Of a DNA stretch of 64,000 nucleotides, positions 23,901 to 36,200 are shown piece after piece (positions within the stretch are counted from its first letter, which is position 1; each line of letters starts with the position of its first letter). Location of the stretch: positions 1 to 64,000 of the forward strand of contig JAQGEQ010000316.1 in NCBI GenBank assembly GCA_034620365.1, given 5' to 3'. The notes beneath the pieces were generated by a model. It had not been told where the DNA came from. It worked only from the letters and a program-made list of their open reading frames with translations, and searched no databases. The DNA comes from Pegea sp. RAD2-039 (lineage: Eukaryota; Chordata; Thaliacea; Salpida; Salpidae). A program made the position numbers and the translations under genes.

Positions 23901-25984
23901 ATGGAGATCTAGTTGTTACTCACGCAGCAGATTCCACTCTCCATTTCAGCGAGATTATTTATTTTTGATTATAGAAAATGTTCTTTCAAGATTTGTGTAT
24001 TTTTGTGTTTACTGATTTTACATGCTGAAAATTTTGTGGTCAGTAGGTCAATAATATGAACAAAATATCAAGCTAGCAACTCATATGACTAACTTCATAA
24101 GTCAATATAATTAAAATGGTTCTGTTTGCCATAAGTAAATATATTTATGCTAGGAATATGGTTAATATTGCGTTATAGCCAACTATATTTTTAAAGGTGG
24201 CTCCAACGTTGCACAGAGTAAAATATTTAGTCTAAATATTTTATTAGTTTCCACAAATAAATATAATAATTTTCTTTGATTTACCTGAAATCTGATATCT
24301 TTTAAGTCCTTGATTCCAGCTGGTGAAAAATTATCGCCGAGTGAAAGGATAAAGGAAGCATCATAAGAAGATGCAAAATAGTCCATCGCTCTTGCAAGAT
24401 TCATTTGTGCATGAGTTACATAAGGAGACTCACCTTTACCTCCACAATCACTCACAACTAGAAACCGTAGACCCAACTCATTTCCATTTTCATCAAAAAC
24501 TTTATTAAATCAAATTGTTCAAATTGTTTATTAAATTTCCATTGTTAGTTTTATTTCTTGTATTTTAAAAATAATTAATTAAATGTAATATTTGTTAATA
24601 GTATAAACATTCCGAAACTATTTGTTTAGACTTTGATTTGGTACTTTGTATATTCAGAGTTTTAAGTTATAGTTTAACTAACAATATGACGAGAATACTT
24701 TATTTCAACTGCAAATTATAGTTATACAACAAAGACAATATTTATCCACAAAAAATATATAACAGCAATTTTTTTAGCGATATCGGAAAAAATACAAATG
24801 CTTGGAAATCAAATATATATTTTTATGTTTAATTGATCTAAATATTTGATCTTGCGTTTTCGGCCGAAGCAGGCCAATATCATTATTATAATTGATCTCT
24901 AGACCTTCGAATACAACAATGATAGTCATAGAATTATTATTTGGAAGTTCATTCAATTATTTATCATTGTATTATAAAAATCTGTTTAAAGAACAATCTT
25001 AACACCAAAAACATCTTTTCAGCATTCCATAACAAGCAGCTTCGTAAGAAGTTTGTAAAACAAAAATAAACCTTTTAGTTTTATCAAACACAAGTTTTGA
25101 TTTCTTCATCTTACTGGTCATGAATTAAAACTAAATATTTATCAAGCTTTCTGCTTTTCGTGAAGAGTTGGAGCATTGTACAATTTTTTGTCAAGATAAA
25201 ATTAGGTTAGCGAGCTTGTCGAAGAGCCAGAAAAGTTTATAACAACCAGTTTTTAAGCCGTATAATTGCAGTAAAAACTAAAACTATGTAAAACCCAATT
25301 TGGCTTGATGTAAGGTACAAAAATGTCATAAAAAGTGTTTCAGTTTTTTAAATTTAAAGATAAAATAATCTTTATTTTGATTTTTTAAATCGGTGTCGAA
25401 ATTAACATTTTACTACTTTCTAAAATATGATTAGTAGCTACTTAGTAAAACATTGTGACGAATTAGTCTTTCAAACAATTTTGTTTATTTTATGAAAAAA
25501 ACTGCTTAAATTAAATAAACTAAATCTTAAACCAGAATATAAAGTTATCATTATTAAAGAAAATTTGTTTGATTAATTAGCACGAAACTTGTTGAATTTG
25601 AGCTTTACATAAAGTAATATTTGACTTACATGTTCCCGCTTTTTCATTTTTAGCATTTTTACTGGCTTCAATAAGAAGAACATTTTCTTGCTCAATTAGT
25701 TGACGTTCAATTTCCTCATCTTCTACTTCCTGTTTTGATTTGACAGTCTCACCAACTACTTTACCAATCGTCTGAATTGTGTTAGCGATTGTATTTGATA
25801 ATACTACATCATGATGAAGATCATATGAAGCTTCTAATTTATCTTCTAGGGGTGCATTGTCGGCTAATCGATTTTTTCCTGAGAATTTTGTACATAATAT
25901 AATGATTACTATAATGCAAAACAAAATAATCAGAATTTTTCTTTTTCTAGTCGCCTCATTCTTTGCATAAGGAATAACATTCAT
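20989..25984 (-). CDS. Type II membrane-anchored tartrate-resistant (purple) acid phosphatase-like protein, ~485 aa
   Basis: Six exons with consistent phases: 25630-25984, 24285-24499, 23245-23363, 22359-22565, 21536-21683, 20989-21402. Residues 1-16 are cytosolic and basic (RKRK), 17-31 are a transmembrane anchor (ILIILFCIIVIIILC), then about 85 residues of charged, probably coiled stalk, then a metallophosphatase domain (about 127-425) closely following TRAP/ACP5: FLVVSDCGG, ILSLGDNF, PWYIIAGN, ISAELSYSKIS, DTVQLCG, VAGHYPVYS, GHDHSLQ. TRAP binds a di-iron centre. Visible ligands are D136, D174, N212, H308, H343 and H345, but the Tyr ligand after GDNF is Ser177 and the catalytic His after GN is Asp213. 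The C-terminal ~60 residues are Lys/Glu/His-rich and extra to the family (usual length ~325). Fold assignment is firm; enzymatic activity is doubtful. Start chosen at ATG 25984. Confidence 0.88.
24500..25629 (-). other. First intron of the acid phosphatase-like gene
   Basis: About 1.1 kb between the membrane-anchor exon (ending ...EKAGT plus one base) and the catalytic-domain exon (acceptor AATAAAG). Phase 1 joins to give FFDENGNELGLRF. Contains only short chance open frames. Confidence 0.7.
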
Positions 25985-28900
25985 CTTATAATGATACAAT
26001 TGATATTTTCTGAGCTAGATGTAACATAAGTATTTTTTCAAATGTAAAAGTAACATACTTTTACGTTGGAATACTTTCACAAACAGTATTTCAGCTTACT
26101 TCAAGTACTTTAAGTACTGAACTACTTAGCTCAGAAAATCATAATTATTGATTTTTACTTATTACGGAATCTAGAAACTTCAATATTTTGTCAAAAACAT
26201 GTTTATGGAAGAAAACTTAATGATGTTTTAGAAATTATCAGCTTCTTTTACTTTAACACTATTGAGTAGTTTCTTTATATAGTTGATAAAGTATGTTTGC
26301 ATTGTGATACAATTTAAAAAGTTTGTTTTATAATATAACGTTTTTCATAATTTGTGTTATACTTTTACTTTTTTTTATCTTTTCTCAATCTTACACTAAC
26401 TTAACTAATTTGGGATACTTGAATATATATGATATGACTCAAATATTTCGTTATAGATTTTGAAATCATAGAAAAATTAAAATCCAAAGCTTCACAAGTC
26501 AAGGTGGTAAATCTATATAATGACTTTTACAAATTCATGGTATCTCATATTATTCCAATAAGTTATATGTCAATATTTCAATACTAAGCTTGACTCTTTC
26601 ACAGAAAATTACGACTCACCATTTTCACAACAACTTTCTTTCTGAATATCATTTTTAATTTTTTACTCAAAAATCTTGATTCTAAGACCAGCTGTCGTCT
26701 TGCCACTAATATGTCCTTCAGAAATAATTAACTAGATAAATAAAGATTTATACAAATGATTTAAATAGGCTTACCATGTCAACTACTTGATTAGGATTGG
26801 TTTAGCTACTTTTTTATAAAATTATTAAGTCTTATAAATCCACAAGTAATTAGACATTGTTAAAACTCTCTTCTCCTGTTAGAGTTAATATTTTATGTAT
26901 AGATTCCTTGTCTTGAAAAATATTCTTAAGCGTAGATCCGTTCAGGGATCGTTTACTTTAAATTGATGTGTACTACTCTTTTCCTCGCACAAAGTTCGTC
27001 TCTTAAAGCCTAGTAATGAAATCCTTTAATACCGACGCAGCGAATTTAACCTCATATTACTGTTCAAAATTAACAACTTAAATGATTTTTTTTAGACTGC
27101 AATCTTTCCCATACTTTTAGAGGTACCTCGTTCAAAATTAATCAGATTCACAACTTTAATCAAGCCTAATAAGCAAATAGATATTTCAACAGAGTAACGA
27201 AAGCTTGGGATTTTCTATCCGACTCCATCACTATATCAAATCATTTTTCTGCCTTCAAAACTGAATTAAAAAGGTATGATTTTATTAATTTTTGATAAGT
27301 GATAAGTTGTGCTACCATTTTTTCTATGTTTTCAATATATTATTGTTTTATGTATAGCTTACTATGTTAAACCTATATTTTTGCTCTGTTATGACTTTCT
27401 ACTTTACTTATGCTGAACTGAGGTATTTGAGACTCTTTTATATATTACTGCAGTGATATTAACTATGTCCTTTTAAGAGCTGTATGATTTGTTATTTGCA
27501 GGTTGTGTTATTCTGTTAACAACTAATTGCTGTATTGAACTATAGTGATGCTGTTTACTAGCTTTATATTACATTCTAAACATTTAAAACCAAACATTTT
27601 GGTTCAACAAATAATTTTTTCTTATGTCTTTTTTATCTATATCCATATACAGAAAACTTTTAAGAATCATTTGAACCGGCTGACGTTCGATTTTTTAGCT
27701 CGAAAACTGAGTATTTATTTCAGTAAAAAAGTAAAACATTAAAATTATAAAAAATATAACCAGCAGTAGCTGACAAATTTATATTTATGAAAATGTTTTA
27801 TAGCGCTTTTTTAAAATCAACTTCTAGGAACTATTATTACTTTGATTTGTCGTATACTGTTTGTTTTAAAATTACAGTTTTTTTAAATATTGCACTCCAT
27901 TTAAAAAGTTATGTCTAATCAAATGTAATTCAAGACAAGTTTGTAAAAGTGCAATTTTGTTCTAAGGTCACATAAAAGTCTAATTAACCATTATTGTTAC
28001 CTAGATTCTTTTATGATTGTACTGTTATATTGATCAGCCTAATTTTGCTGCGTCTTATTGATGATTGTATTTTTATTATATATACTTTTAAAACTTAGCT
28101 GAAAAACTTGTTGAATATTCAGTTTAATCAATTGCTTGCCAAAACTGTAATTTCTGTTATTATTTTACTGATCTAGTTTTTTAAATAAGCTCATAAATGT
28201 ATCGTTATGTAAGATTTAAATCGTTTAAATAAAATTAATTAGTATATTTTTTTGAAGTTTGATTATGAAAAAGTAAAAACACTTTTATAGAAGAGTTGAA
28301 AGATTTTATATTTAATAATATTTTCTTGAATTGTTGTGAACAGTATAATACCTTATGCTAAATACATTTTCTAATAATATGATTACTCTTGAAGGTTAAA
28401 AACTTTAGATCATATCAACCTCATTGTGATGACTTTTTATGAATATCCTAATTAGTTTAATATTTTATACTATTTTGATCAAACCATGAACTTATTAACA
28501 AATTATATAAAATTATATGCTTTAGCCTTGTTATTATAAAACTTAGTTATGTTTTGTTGAAAATTGCAATTTTTTAGATATATTGTCTGTTTTGTTTTAT
28601 GTATATTTAGTATAAGTTTCTAAATTCTTATTTTTTAATTTTGTTATTTAAGGTCCTACAAAGTAGGAATTTTTATCAATTTTTTATATATTTATTTTTA
28701 TAAAATATGTATTATTTGATGCTTGGTTTAGTTTAGATCATAAAATATCTTCATTGAAATTTTATTTTTTTTATTTTTTATTATTCACTGCATGTTAATA
28801 TTTTAAACTTATATTTCTAAAACTACTTTATGGTTTCATATTAAATCAATCTGATATATATAATTGTAGTTTTATTGATAGTATAAGTCAGTATTCTTCT

Positions 28901-29202
28901 TGTTTTTCAATTAAAATCAATTTTGATGTTTTATGCCTTCTGTTTGATTTCTAAATGTTTTCACTTTAAAAATAAATCCATTTCTTATATCGATTGATGT
29001 ATACTAACAAATTTTCACATTATTTAAGTTTTGTTTTTTAATTTTCTTCTTTAATTTATTATAGTTTAAGAAGTTAAAAAAATTATTATAGTCATTTATT
29101 TTTAATTAGAATAGTTTAATTTGAAAATATAAGTTTTGAAAACTGTTTTTACTTTAAATATGTTTCCTTTGCTTAGATCAAATATTTAAAACTTATTCAG
29201 CT
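25985..29202. other. Divergent intergenic region between phosphatase and COX6C, with one LINE relic
   Basis: About 3.2 kb, the promoters of both divergent genes. Apart from the decayed retrotransposon at about 26915-27510 it is extremely A+T-rich, and I see no gene in it. Confidence 0.6.
26915..27510 (+). mobile_element. Decayed non-LTR retrotransposon (LINE) 3' end, CR1/Jockey-like
   Basis: Read across several frameshifts and stops, the plus strand gives the C-terminal end of a LINE reverse-transcriptase ORF: RLLKPSNEIL*YRRSEFNLI, then FRGTSFKINQIHNF, then FNRVTKAWDFLSD and FSAFKTELKRYDF. This matches the conserved order RL..L.L..L..RR..DL, TRGHS.K, F..RV...WN.LP, FK..L of CR1/Jockey-type elements. 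The distal 3' UTR at 27471-27508 resembles that of the minus-strand copy at 44541-44584. It is not capable of coding for a full protein. Confidence 0.7.
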
Positions 29203-29699
29203 ATGGATATCACAACTAAAGTAAAATATCCTCCAATGGCTAATGGTCCTATTAAGAGACCTGCAGCGATGAAGATGATTGAATTGACAGCTTTTAAAAG
29301 AAAAATTGTTCCTGCAATGTTTCTTACTGTTGGTTGCTGGGCGACAGCTTTGGTTGGTAACTTTTATAATATATTTTGCAAAATTGTACTCTTTTATATC
29401 TGAGGTATTTTAATTTTGTAAAAGTAAGCTGATGTGTAAAAGTTGTTTATAGATTTTCTTAAAGTTACTTGTGTAAAATAATTCCTTAAACTTATATGTT
29501 ATTTGACTTTAAGGTTAATTTACAATAAATTTATGAATGCTTGGTATTTATGACTTCAATTTTTCAGTATTTCTTTAATGAAAGAAAGAAGGAAAAAATT
29601 TATAATTATTATAAGACTTTTGACCCTGATGAATGTTTTCATAAAATCAAAGAATTTGGTGTTTTGAGAACAGTGAAAGCTTCTTGGCAAGAAGAGTAA
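29203..29699 (+). CDS. COX6C: Cytochrome c oxidase subunit VIc-like, 93 aa
   Basis: Small nuclear-encoded subunit of respiratory complex IV in the inner mitochondrial membrane. Two exons: 29203-29352 and 29568-29699. The protein has a short N-terminal tail, a single transmembrane helix (about 34-51, IVPAMFLTVGCWATAL), then a basic region YFFNERKKEKIYNYYKTFD and the conserved end EFGVLRTVK, matching the COX6C layout (TM then RKKAYADFYRNYD...GIFQSVK). In-frame splicing requires the donor GTTGGT at 29353; the stronger GTAAC three to four bases later breaks the frame. Slightly longer than vertebrate COX6C (~75 aa). An acceptor-like TTATTCAG sits only 2 nt before the ATG. AATAAA at 29779-29784 is the likely poly(A) signal. 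Confidence 0.78.
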
Positions 29700-29778
29700 T
29701 TTTAAAAGGTTTGTTGTAATTTTAATAGATAATGAATGAAAGTTTATATTTTATCAATGTTAAGGCCTATATTTTTCA

Positions 29779-29784
29779 AATAAA
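29779..29784 (+). terminator. COX6C: Candidate poly(A) signal of COX6C
   Basis: AATAAA about 80 nt after the TAA stop at 29697-29699. Confidence 0.5.
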
Positions 29785-30062
29785 TAAATTTGATGATTTG
29801 TTTGTTTGTTGATTTGCCAATAGAAGTTATATAATTTGGATGTTGTATCTAGATTTGTCAAATCTATTTTTTTAACAGTTTTCAAGATAAGATGACAGAC
29901 ATTATCAACAAGATTCCAAACTATTTTTATCATCTGATTTTTGGAAATGTTTTGATAATTCATCGCATTTCTATATTGAAATAAAAGCGATATAATAATT
30001 AATTGTTATCTTTTTTATAACTTTAAAACTTAGCCTTGAAATAAGGAATACTGGTTTGTCGG

Positions 30063-30068
30063 TTTTAT
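30063..30068 (-). terminator. Candidate poly(A) signal of the EGF/sushi protein gene
   Basis: AATAAA on the minus strand (TTTATT on plus), about 137 nt after the TGA stop at 30205-30207. Confidence 0.4.
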
Positions 30069-30204
30069 TAAATCAATTTAATTTTTCACCAAGATGCAAC
30101 ATTTGAAATTAAAATAAATTGTTGAAATGATATATATTAGCACAGAATCAGTTTGTTGGTCGGCACATGAATGCCACCAAGCTTCTTTTGATGTCCAGGC
30201 TACA

Positions 30205-33200
30205 TCATGGTGACGCTAAAAAATTTTCTCTGAAAAATATTTTTGATGAACTTCACCTTGAAATCGATTAAATAGAAAACTTACCACACCAGAAACCATC
30301 ACCAGTATATCCTTTCTTACACTTACATTTGAAACTTCCTTCAGTGTTTCTACAATCAGCTTTAGAATCACATGGACTGTTGTCTCGGCACTCATCAATA
30401 TCAACTGAACAAAAATGTGTCGTTTCATCTTATTAAATACAAACAAACGTACAACACCGTTTTCCAGTTCCTGTGAAACCTTTTTTACATGAACATTGAA
30501 TATAACCTCCACCTTTTTCACAAATTGCGTTTTTATCACAAACTTTCAAAATGTGATCACTACAAGGAGTTGCTGGGTCTAAAAATATTACAATCATTCT
30601 TTAGATGATAGATTTACAAAAGTAATACTTACGACACAACCTTCCAGCTCCCACAAATCCAGGATTACATCTACATCTATAACCAGGCTGAAGATTCACA
30701 CACGTAGCGTTTTCATGACACGAATTTGTATCAGCGGATAGACATTCGTTCAGCTCCTCTAGAATTAATCTGTTTCATTTAACCTATTTTCTAGTTGTTT
30801 ATTCTATCAAACTGTATTCCCATTTATTTAGTTGGTTGAATTTAATTACTTGGATCTTTTCCTAATGGCAATTGCTTAATTAAAAAAAGTATTTAGTTTT
30901 ATCAGTTATGTTGAAAAAAGAAATGAGATGAATGTTGAAGTAAAAACATGACGACTACTAATTCTATTTAGTGAAAAGTTAAACAGATTTATCAATGAGA
31001 ACAGTTTTTTAGCTTAAATTTTATTAGTTGAAAAGTTTGACAGATCAAGGAACTTAATCACTCGATAGACTTTTTAATAGATCGTTGTACCGCACTGACT
31101 ACCAGCCAAAGGCTTGAGAATTGATTATTTTTTCGACGATAATGATAACACCTAACGCTAATAGACTTCAAGATTTTTTACGTAATTATAATTCAATAAG
31201 AAATAGCCTACCACAGTATGTTCCATTTCCAACATATCCAGGTCTGCATACACATTTATAGCTGCCAGGTAAGTTTTGACAAAATGCCTTATTACTGCAA
31301 CTTGCGATATCAAGTCCTCTACACTCATTAATGTCACCTAGGATTTTAAAAGTGTTTAATTGACAATGAAAATCTGCCAGTGTGAGTCCTATTGCTTTCA
31401 CGAAGAGATGACCAAATCCCTTTTAAAATTTTGGTGTTCTACATTTTTAAGAGCACAAATTACATCAGTGCTTTAACCTTTTAAATTATTCAAGTGTAGA
31501 TTAACATCTTCATAATTTAGTTGCTCGATTTTGTTCAACTTACTACATAATCTTCCAAGACCTCTAAAGCCTTCTGCACATTCACATAGATAACTACCCG
31601 GAAGGTTTTTACATTTGGCTTTATCATGGCAAGCATTGTTTTTTCCATCAGCGCACTCATCAACGTCAGCTATAATTTTGGTTGACGTTTTATAAACATA
31701 AACAAAGAACAGTCTGTTTATACGCTAAAAATATCGAAGGTTTGCATATAAATATTTTAAGAAAAATTTTTTTAAAAACAATTTTCCAACACACTCACTA
31801 CAAACAGTTCCATTGCCTGAATAACCTTCATTACATTCACATTTAAAGGTACCAGGTAAGTTTTTGCAAGTTGCAAGATCATTGCATAAATGTGCGTTAA
31901 GATTACATTCATCAATGTCGTCTGCACACAGTTTTAAAAATCTAAAATAGTTACTTTTTTAAAGTTATATATCATAATTTCTATATAAATCAGCATTAAA
32001 CAAACCTGTAAGCTATTTTATAACTCACAAATTACCAAAAATACTTTTATTAAGAAATAGACATTATATAGGTTTGTAATCTAGGTTTGGTCTGTGGAAG
32101 TGTTTTTGGTTTGTAATGTTTAGAAAGCTTATAGCTAGATCTTACAATCTTCTAACAAAAGTAAAACTAGGATCCTATTAATCTGACCATCCATAAAATC
32201 TACCTTCCAGACCTAAACATAAATACTTTTTAAACAACAAGTTCTTTTTTTTTGTTTCTTATTTCTTTTATGTGCCAAGTTTTGTTCGCAATGATAACTG
32301 ATAATCTATTTTAAATATAAACAAAATCATTAACGATAAATTAAAACTTCATATATTTTTTGTTGTTTTTTTGACTGAGCTTTGTAGGCTAAGGCAGTAT
32401 ATGCAAAAACGTTTATAGTTATACTTCCTTCCTTTGCATGGGATTTGGTTATAGTGGAAAGGAGCATGCGCAGGACTATTGTTTACATCTGCTGTTTAGT
32501 GGCATGACCGAGTGATTTGAAAAGATTTGTGGACTTCTTGACTGCGTTTACTCCCACAGCCTTGCGAGCCCACGCGTGCAAGGCAAAATAGATTAGTAGC
32601 AAATTGACTATTAGTAGATAACTACTCGTCTATCTGATCTTTAAAGATTGTAGAGAGGCTTACATATTAATTACTGCAGTATATTTCGATTGCAAATAAA
32701 TCATGTTTACTTACTACATTCAAAACCATTTCCGTAAAAGCCTTTTTGACATTCGCATTTAAAACTTCCAAATAAGTTAGTGCAAATAGATTGGTTGTGA
32801 CAACTGTTAAATGAAGTATTTTCGCATTCATTTATGTCATCTACAAATTATAATTTAAAATTGTTTGCTGGTGAAAAAATGAACTGATTGAAAAACGTTT
32901 AAAAAGTATGAATAACAAAACTAAATTAATCTGCAACAAAATATAGTTGTAACATCAAAACTCTATAGCTTTTTAAGGCAAATATTGTTTTACTCAAACT
33001 AGTTATCTGTAGTTATGTTTAGTCAAAATACTTGCCACATTGAAACCCATCTCCGTAAAATCCTTCTTGGCAAGAACAGTTAAAACTTCCGATTGAATTT
33101 TCACAAAATGCTTTCTCGTGGCAAAGGTTAGAAAAAGTCTTGTTTGTACATTCATCTATGTCAGCTGGAAAAAATGTTGCCGATCTTGTTCCATTTACGT

Positions 33201-36200
33201 AAGATTATAAACTTGGTATTTATGGCTTTGTTAAATTAATTAAAATTCTTAAAAACGATAAACTTTAATTTTCTAGTAATCTAAAATTGTTATCATAAAA
33301 ATACTCATAATATATAAGATCTTGTGCAAGAGCTGTCTTAATCATGGATATTTTAATCAATATTAAAAAAAGTTTTTTTTTAAGTATGTCTCCTGATTGC
33401 TTTGGTTTACATTTTTAAATTACTTTAAGCTTTTAAAAATCTAATTACCACATTCAAATCCATCGCCGAAGTAACCATATTTACATTTGCAATTGTAACT
33501 TCCTATTGAGTTTGTACATAAAGCATCTTCATGACAAAAAGTTTCATTTGCGCATTCATCAAAATCAGCTGTGTTGGGAGATTATTATTTGCATTAATTA
33601 ACCGATTTACTTTTAATAATTAATTATGCTAAATTGTTCAGATAAAATTTAAATTTAAGTAAAAAAAACTAATAATTGTCAACTTTTTCCATAGCAGAAT
33701 TATTAAATATTTGTCCTGAAACCTTTTTACTCTAGGAGATATTTTAGCATTATTGATGCATATAAATCTAATTAATAAAACAAAGTGGTTTTCAAGAATA
33801 GTTTGGTCATATTTGAAAAGTAAGCTCACCACATTCTAAACCATCACCAATGAACCCATTTAAACAAGAACAGGAATAACCTCCCAAAAAGTTTTCACAA
33901 AGTGCTTGTTCATGACAACAACTTTTATTCAGACATTCATCAATATCGACTAGAAAAGAAAATATTATGAATATTGTGTTTTAAGATCTTTGTTTTTTAT
34001 TAAACTATTTTTAGTTTTGGTTGTTAAACATTTTAAATGATCTTATGAGAGTAATAGAGTTTACAAATAAATACTTATTTTAATACGAATCAATATTTAT
34101 TTTTTATAGATATGTTTCAAAAAAATAGAATCGTTTTAAACTTACCACATTTACTTTCAATCTGTTCATATCCTACTAAGCATAAGCATGAAAAGCTTCC
34201 AAAAGAATTAAAACATTCTGCGTTATTCATGCAACTGTTTGGGTTTTCACACTCATTTATATCCGCTAAAAATATTTGCAACAAAATAAAACTAAAATTT
34301 TTCAGAAAGCTAGATTTTTAGATAGCAGCTAAATGACAATTAATTGTAAGCTTTTTGTGAAAACAAATATTTAATTACTTCAAGTTGATTCGTGTTTAAA
34401 GCAATCATTTTATAAGTTTACAACAGCGTTAGCAAGAAATGTCAAATTAAACAATCCTTGTTAAAGTTTACAAAACACGTGTCACCACTCAATAGTGTTC
34501 AAATTTTATTTTGTATGCATGTGTATCGGAGAAATACTTAATCCTAATTAACTATTATGAGCAAATCTGTACCTGGGTAACACTACTTTATCATACCTAA
34601 GATAAAGTAAGCTATAAATATTTTTAAGCTTTTGTAAAGAAAGAGTTTTATATCATTAAATTGTCAAAAAAGCATTTTATCACTATTCATTTGTAAATAA
34701 ATTAAACTTTTTTGGCTTAAATATAAATATAAACAGGTGTACTCGATGACAAGAAAGTAACAGTAATTAAATGAAAATAGTTATTGAAAGTTAAATATTT
34801 ACTGATAAAGTTTCTATATTATGTTTGAGTCATTTTTGAAGAAAAATCACAACTTTTAGTAAAGATCCAACTTTTATTCATTTTTTAATCCTAATATTAA
34901 ATTAGATGAAATGTAGTGTACCACTTTGCAGCTTAAATTACTGAAATTTTTATATTAAGTCAATTAAATAGTAGTTTCACGGGTTCTGAGAACTTTAATT
35001 ATAAGTAGTTTTCTCATTTCGCAAATTTTTTAGATGGCCACAAAAAATTTTAGCAATAAATGAGCTTAATAAACTTTATAATTAAGCAAAATTTATAAAA
35101 CTTGGTATCTAATCTTATCTAGATTAGTAATTAATTGAATAATTCTTAGCTATTGAATGGATAATTTCAGAGATTAATCGTATTAGAGCATTTTCAAAAG
35201 AGTAAAAATGTTTCTAAATTAAGTGCCAAATTGTTGTCTGCCCTTTAGGCATTTGTGCTTAAAATGAGTATAAAACATGCTAAATCAATAAAATATAAAG
35301 TTAGCTTACCACAAACAAATCCAGTTCCAGAAAGACCATTTAAACAAGTACATTTGTAACTTCCGGCTATATTTGTGCATGTCGCATTTTGGCTACAAGC
35401 TGAAAGCTGCTTACATTCATCTACATCAACTAAAAGCCCAAAAATTATTTGATATGCAAATTAACAAATTGTTATCACAATGTTTAAAATAGCACGTTGA
35501 ATTTTTTTCACAAAAATATTAAAAATCTATTGCATAAACTTAAAATATAATCAAAGATGTGTTTTACCACAAAGCTGATCTTCACTTTCATAACCATTTT
35601 TGCAGTTACATCTATAACTTCCTGGTAAATTCTCACACTGTGAGTTAGCAGTACAGGTAATGTTTATACATTCATCAATATCAACTGCGTATTAAAAAGA
35701 GCTAAATACTGATGTACAATACTTTTAGTAATAAATTAGTTTTTATAATAAGTAAATTAAAGCTTAGATACTTATTAAATAAAAAACCTGTCCATTTACT
35801 AAAAGATTTGTATTACTGAAAGAGTAACTCAAATTAAATACAATCTTATAAATCAGAACTTGAAATTATGCAGTTCTTATGGCAAGAGGAACTACAAAAA
35901 GTATCCATCAAGTTGTTTTCTTATCAAGTTTTACTTAGAAATTTCGAAACTATCAATTGGACGGGCCTATTTACTAACAGTTGCGTGTTTCCTAAGCACT
36001 TTCCACCACCACACGCACAGTTTGCCTGTGAGGCAAGTTTGTTTTGGCTCGATTCTGTTGGCTTAATATTATAAAGTTCTTGTAACAATATGTACCATCC
36101 AGTTTATGAAAATTTTAAATAGCTTTAAAGTTTGAAAAAATTATTTGTTCACGATTTTAACAAGTTTGTGTTACATGACAGTTTAAATAAAAATTTACAG

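Noticed and set aside
24774-24956. 60-codon minus-strand frame in the phosphatase intron
   Set aside because: No motif, no initiation or splice support. The adjoining exons join directly in phase without it.
32499-32590. Functional tRNA gene
   Set aside because: Box-like motifs are present, but the acceptor stem does not pair and the anticodon arm is irregular, so kept only as a tRNA-like element.
35860-36074. 68-codon plus-strand frames within an EGF-gene intron
   Set aside because: Two overlapping frames with no homology, in an intron of an opposite-strand gene.
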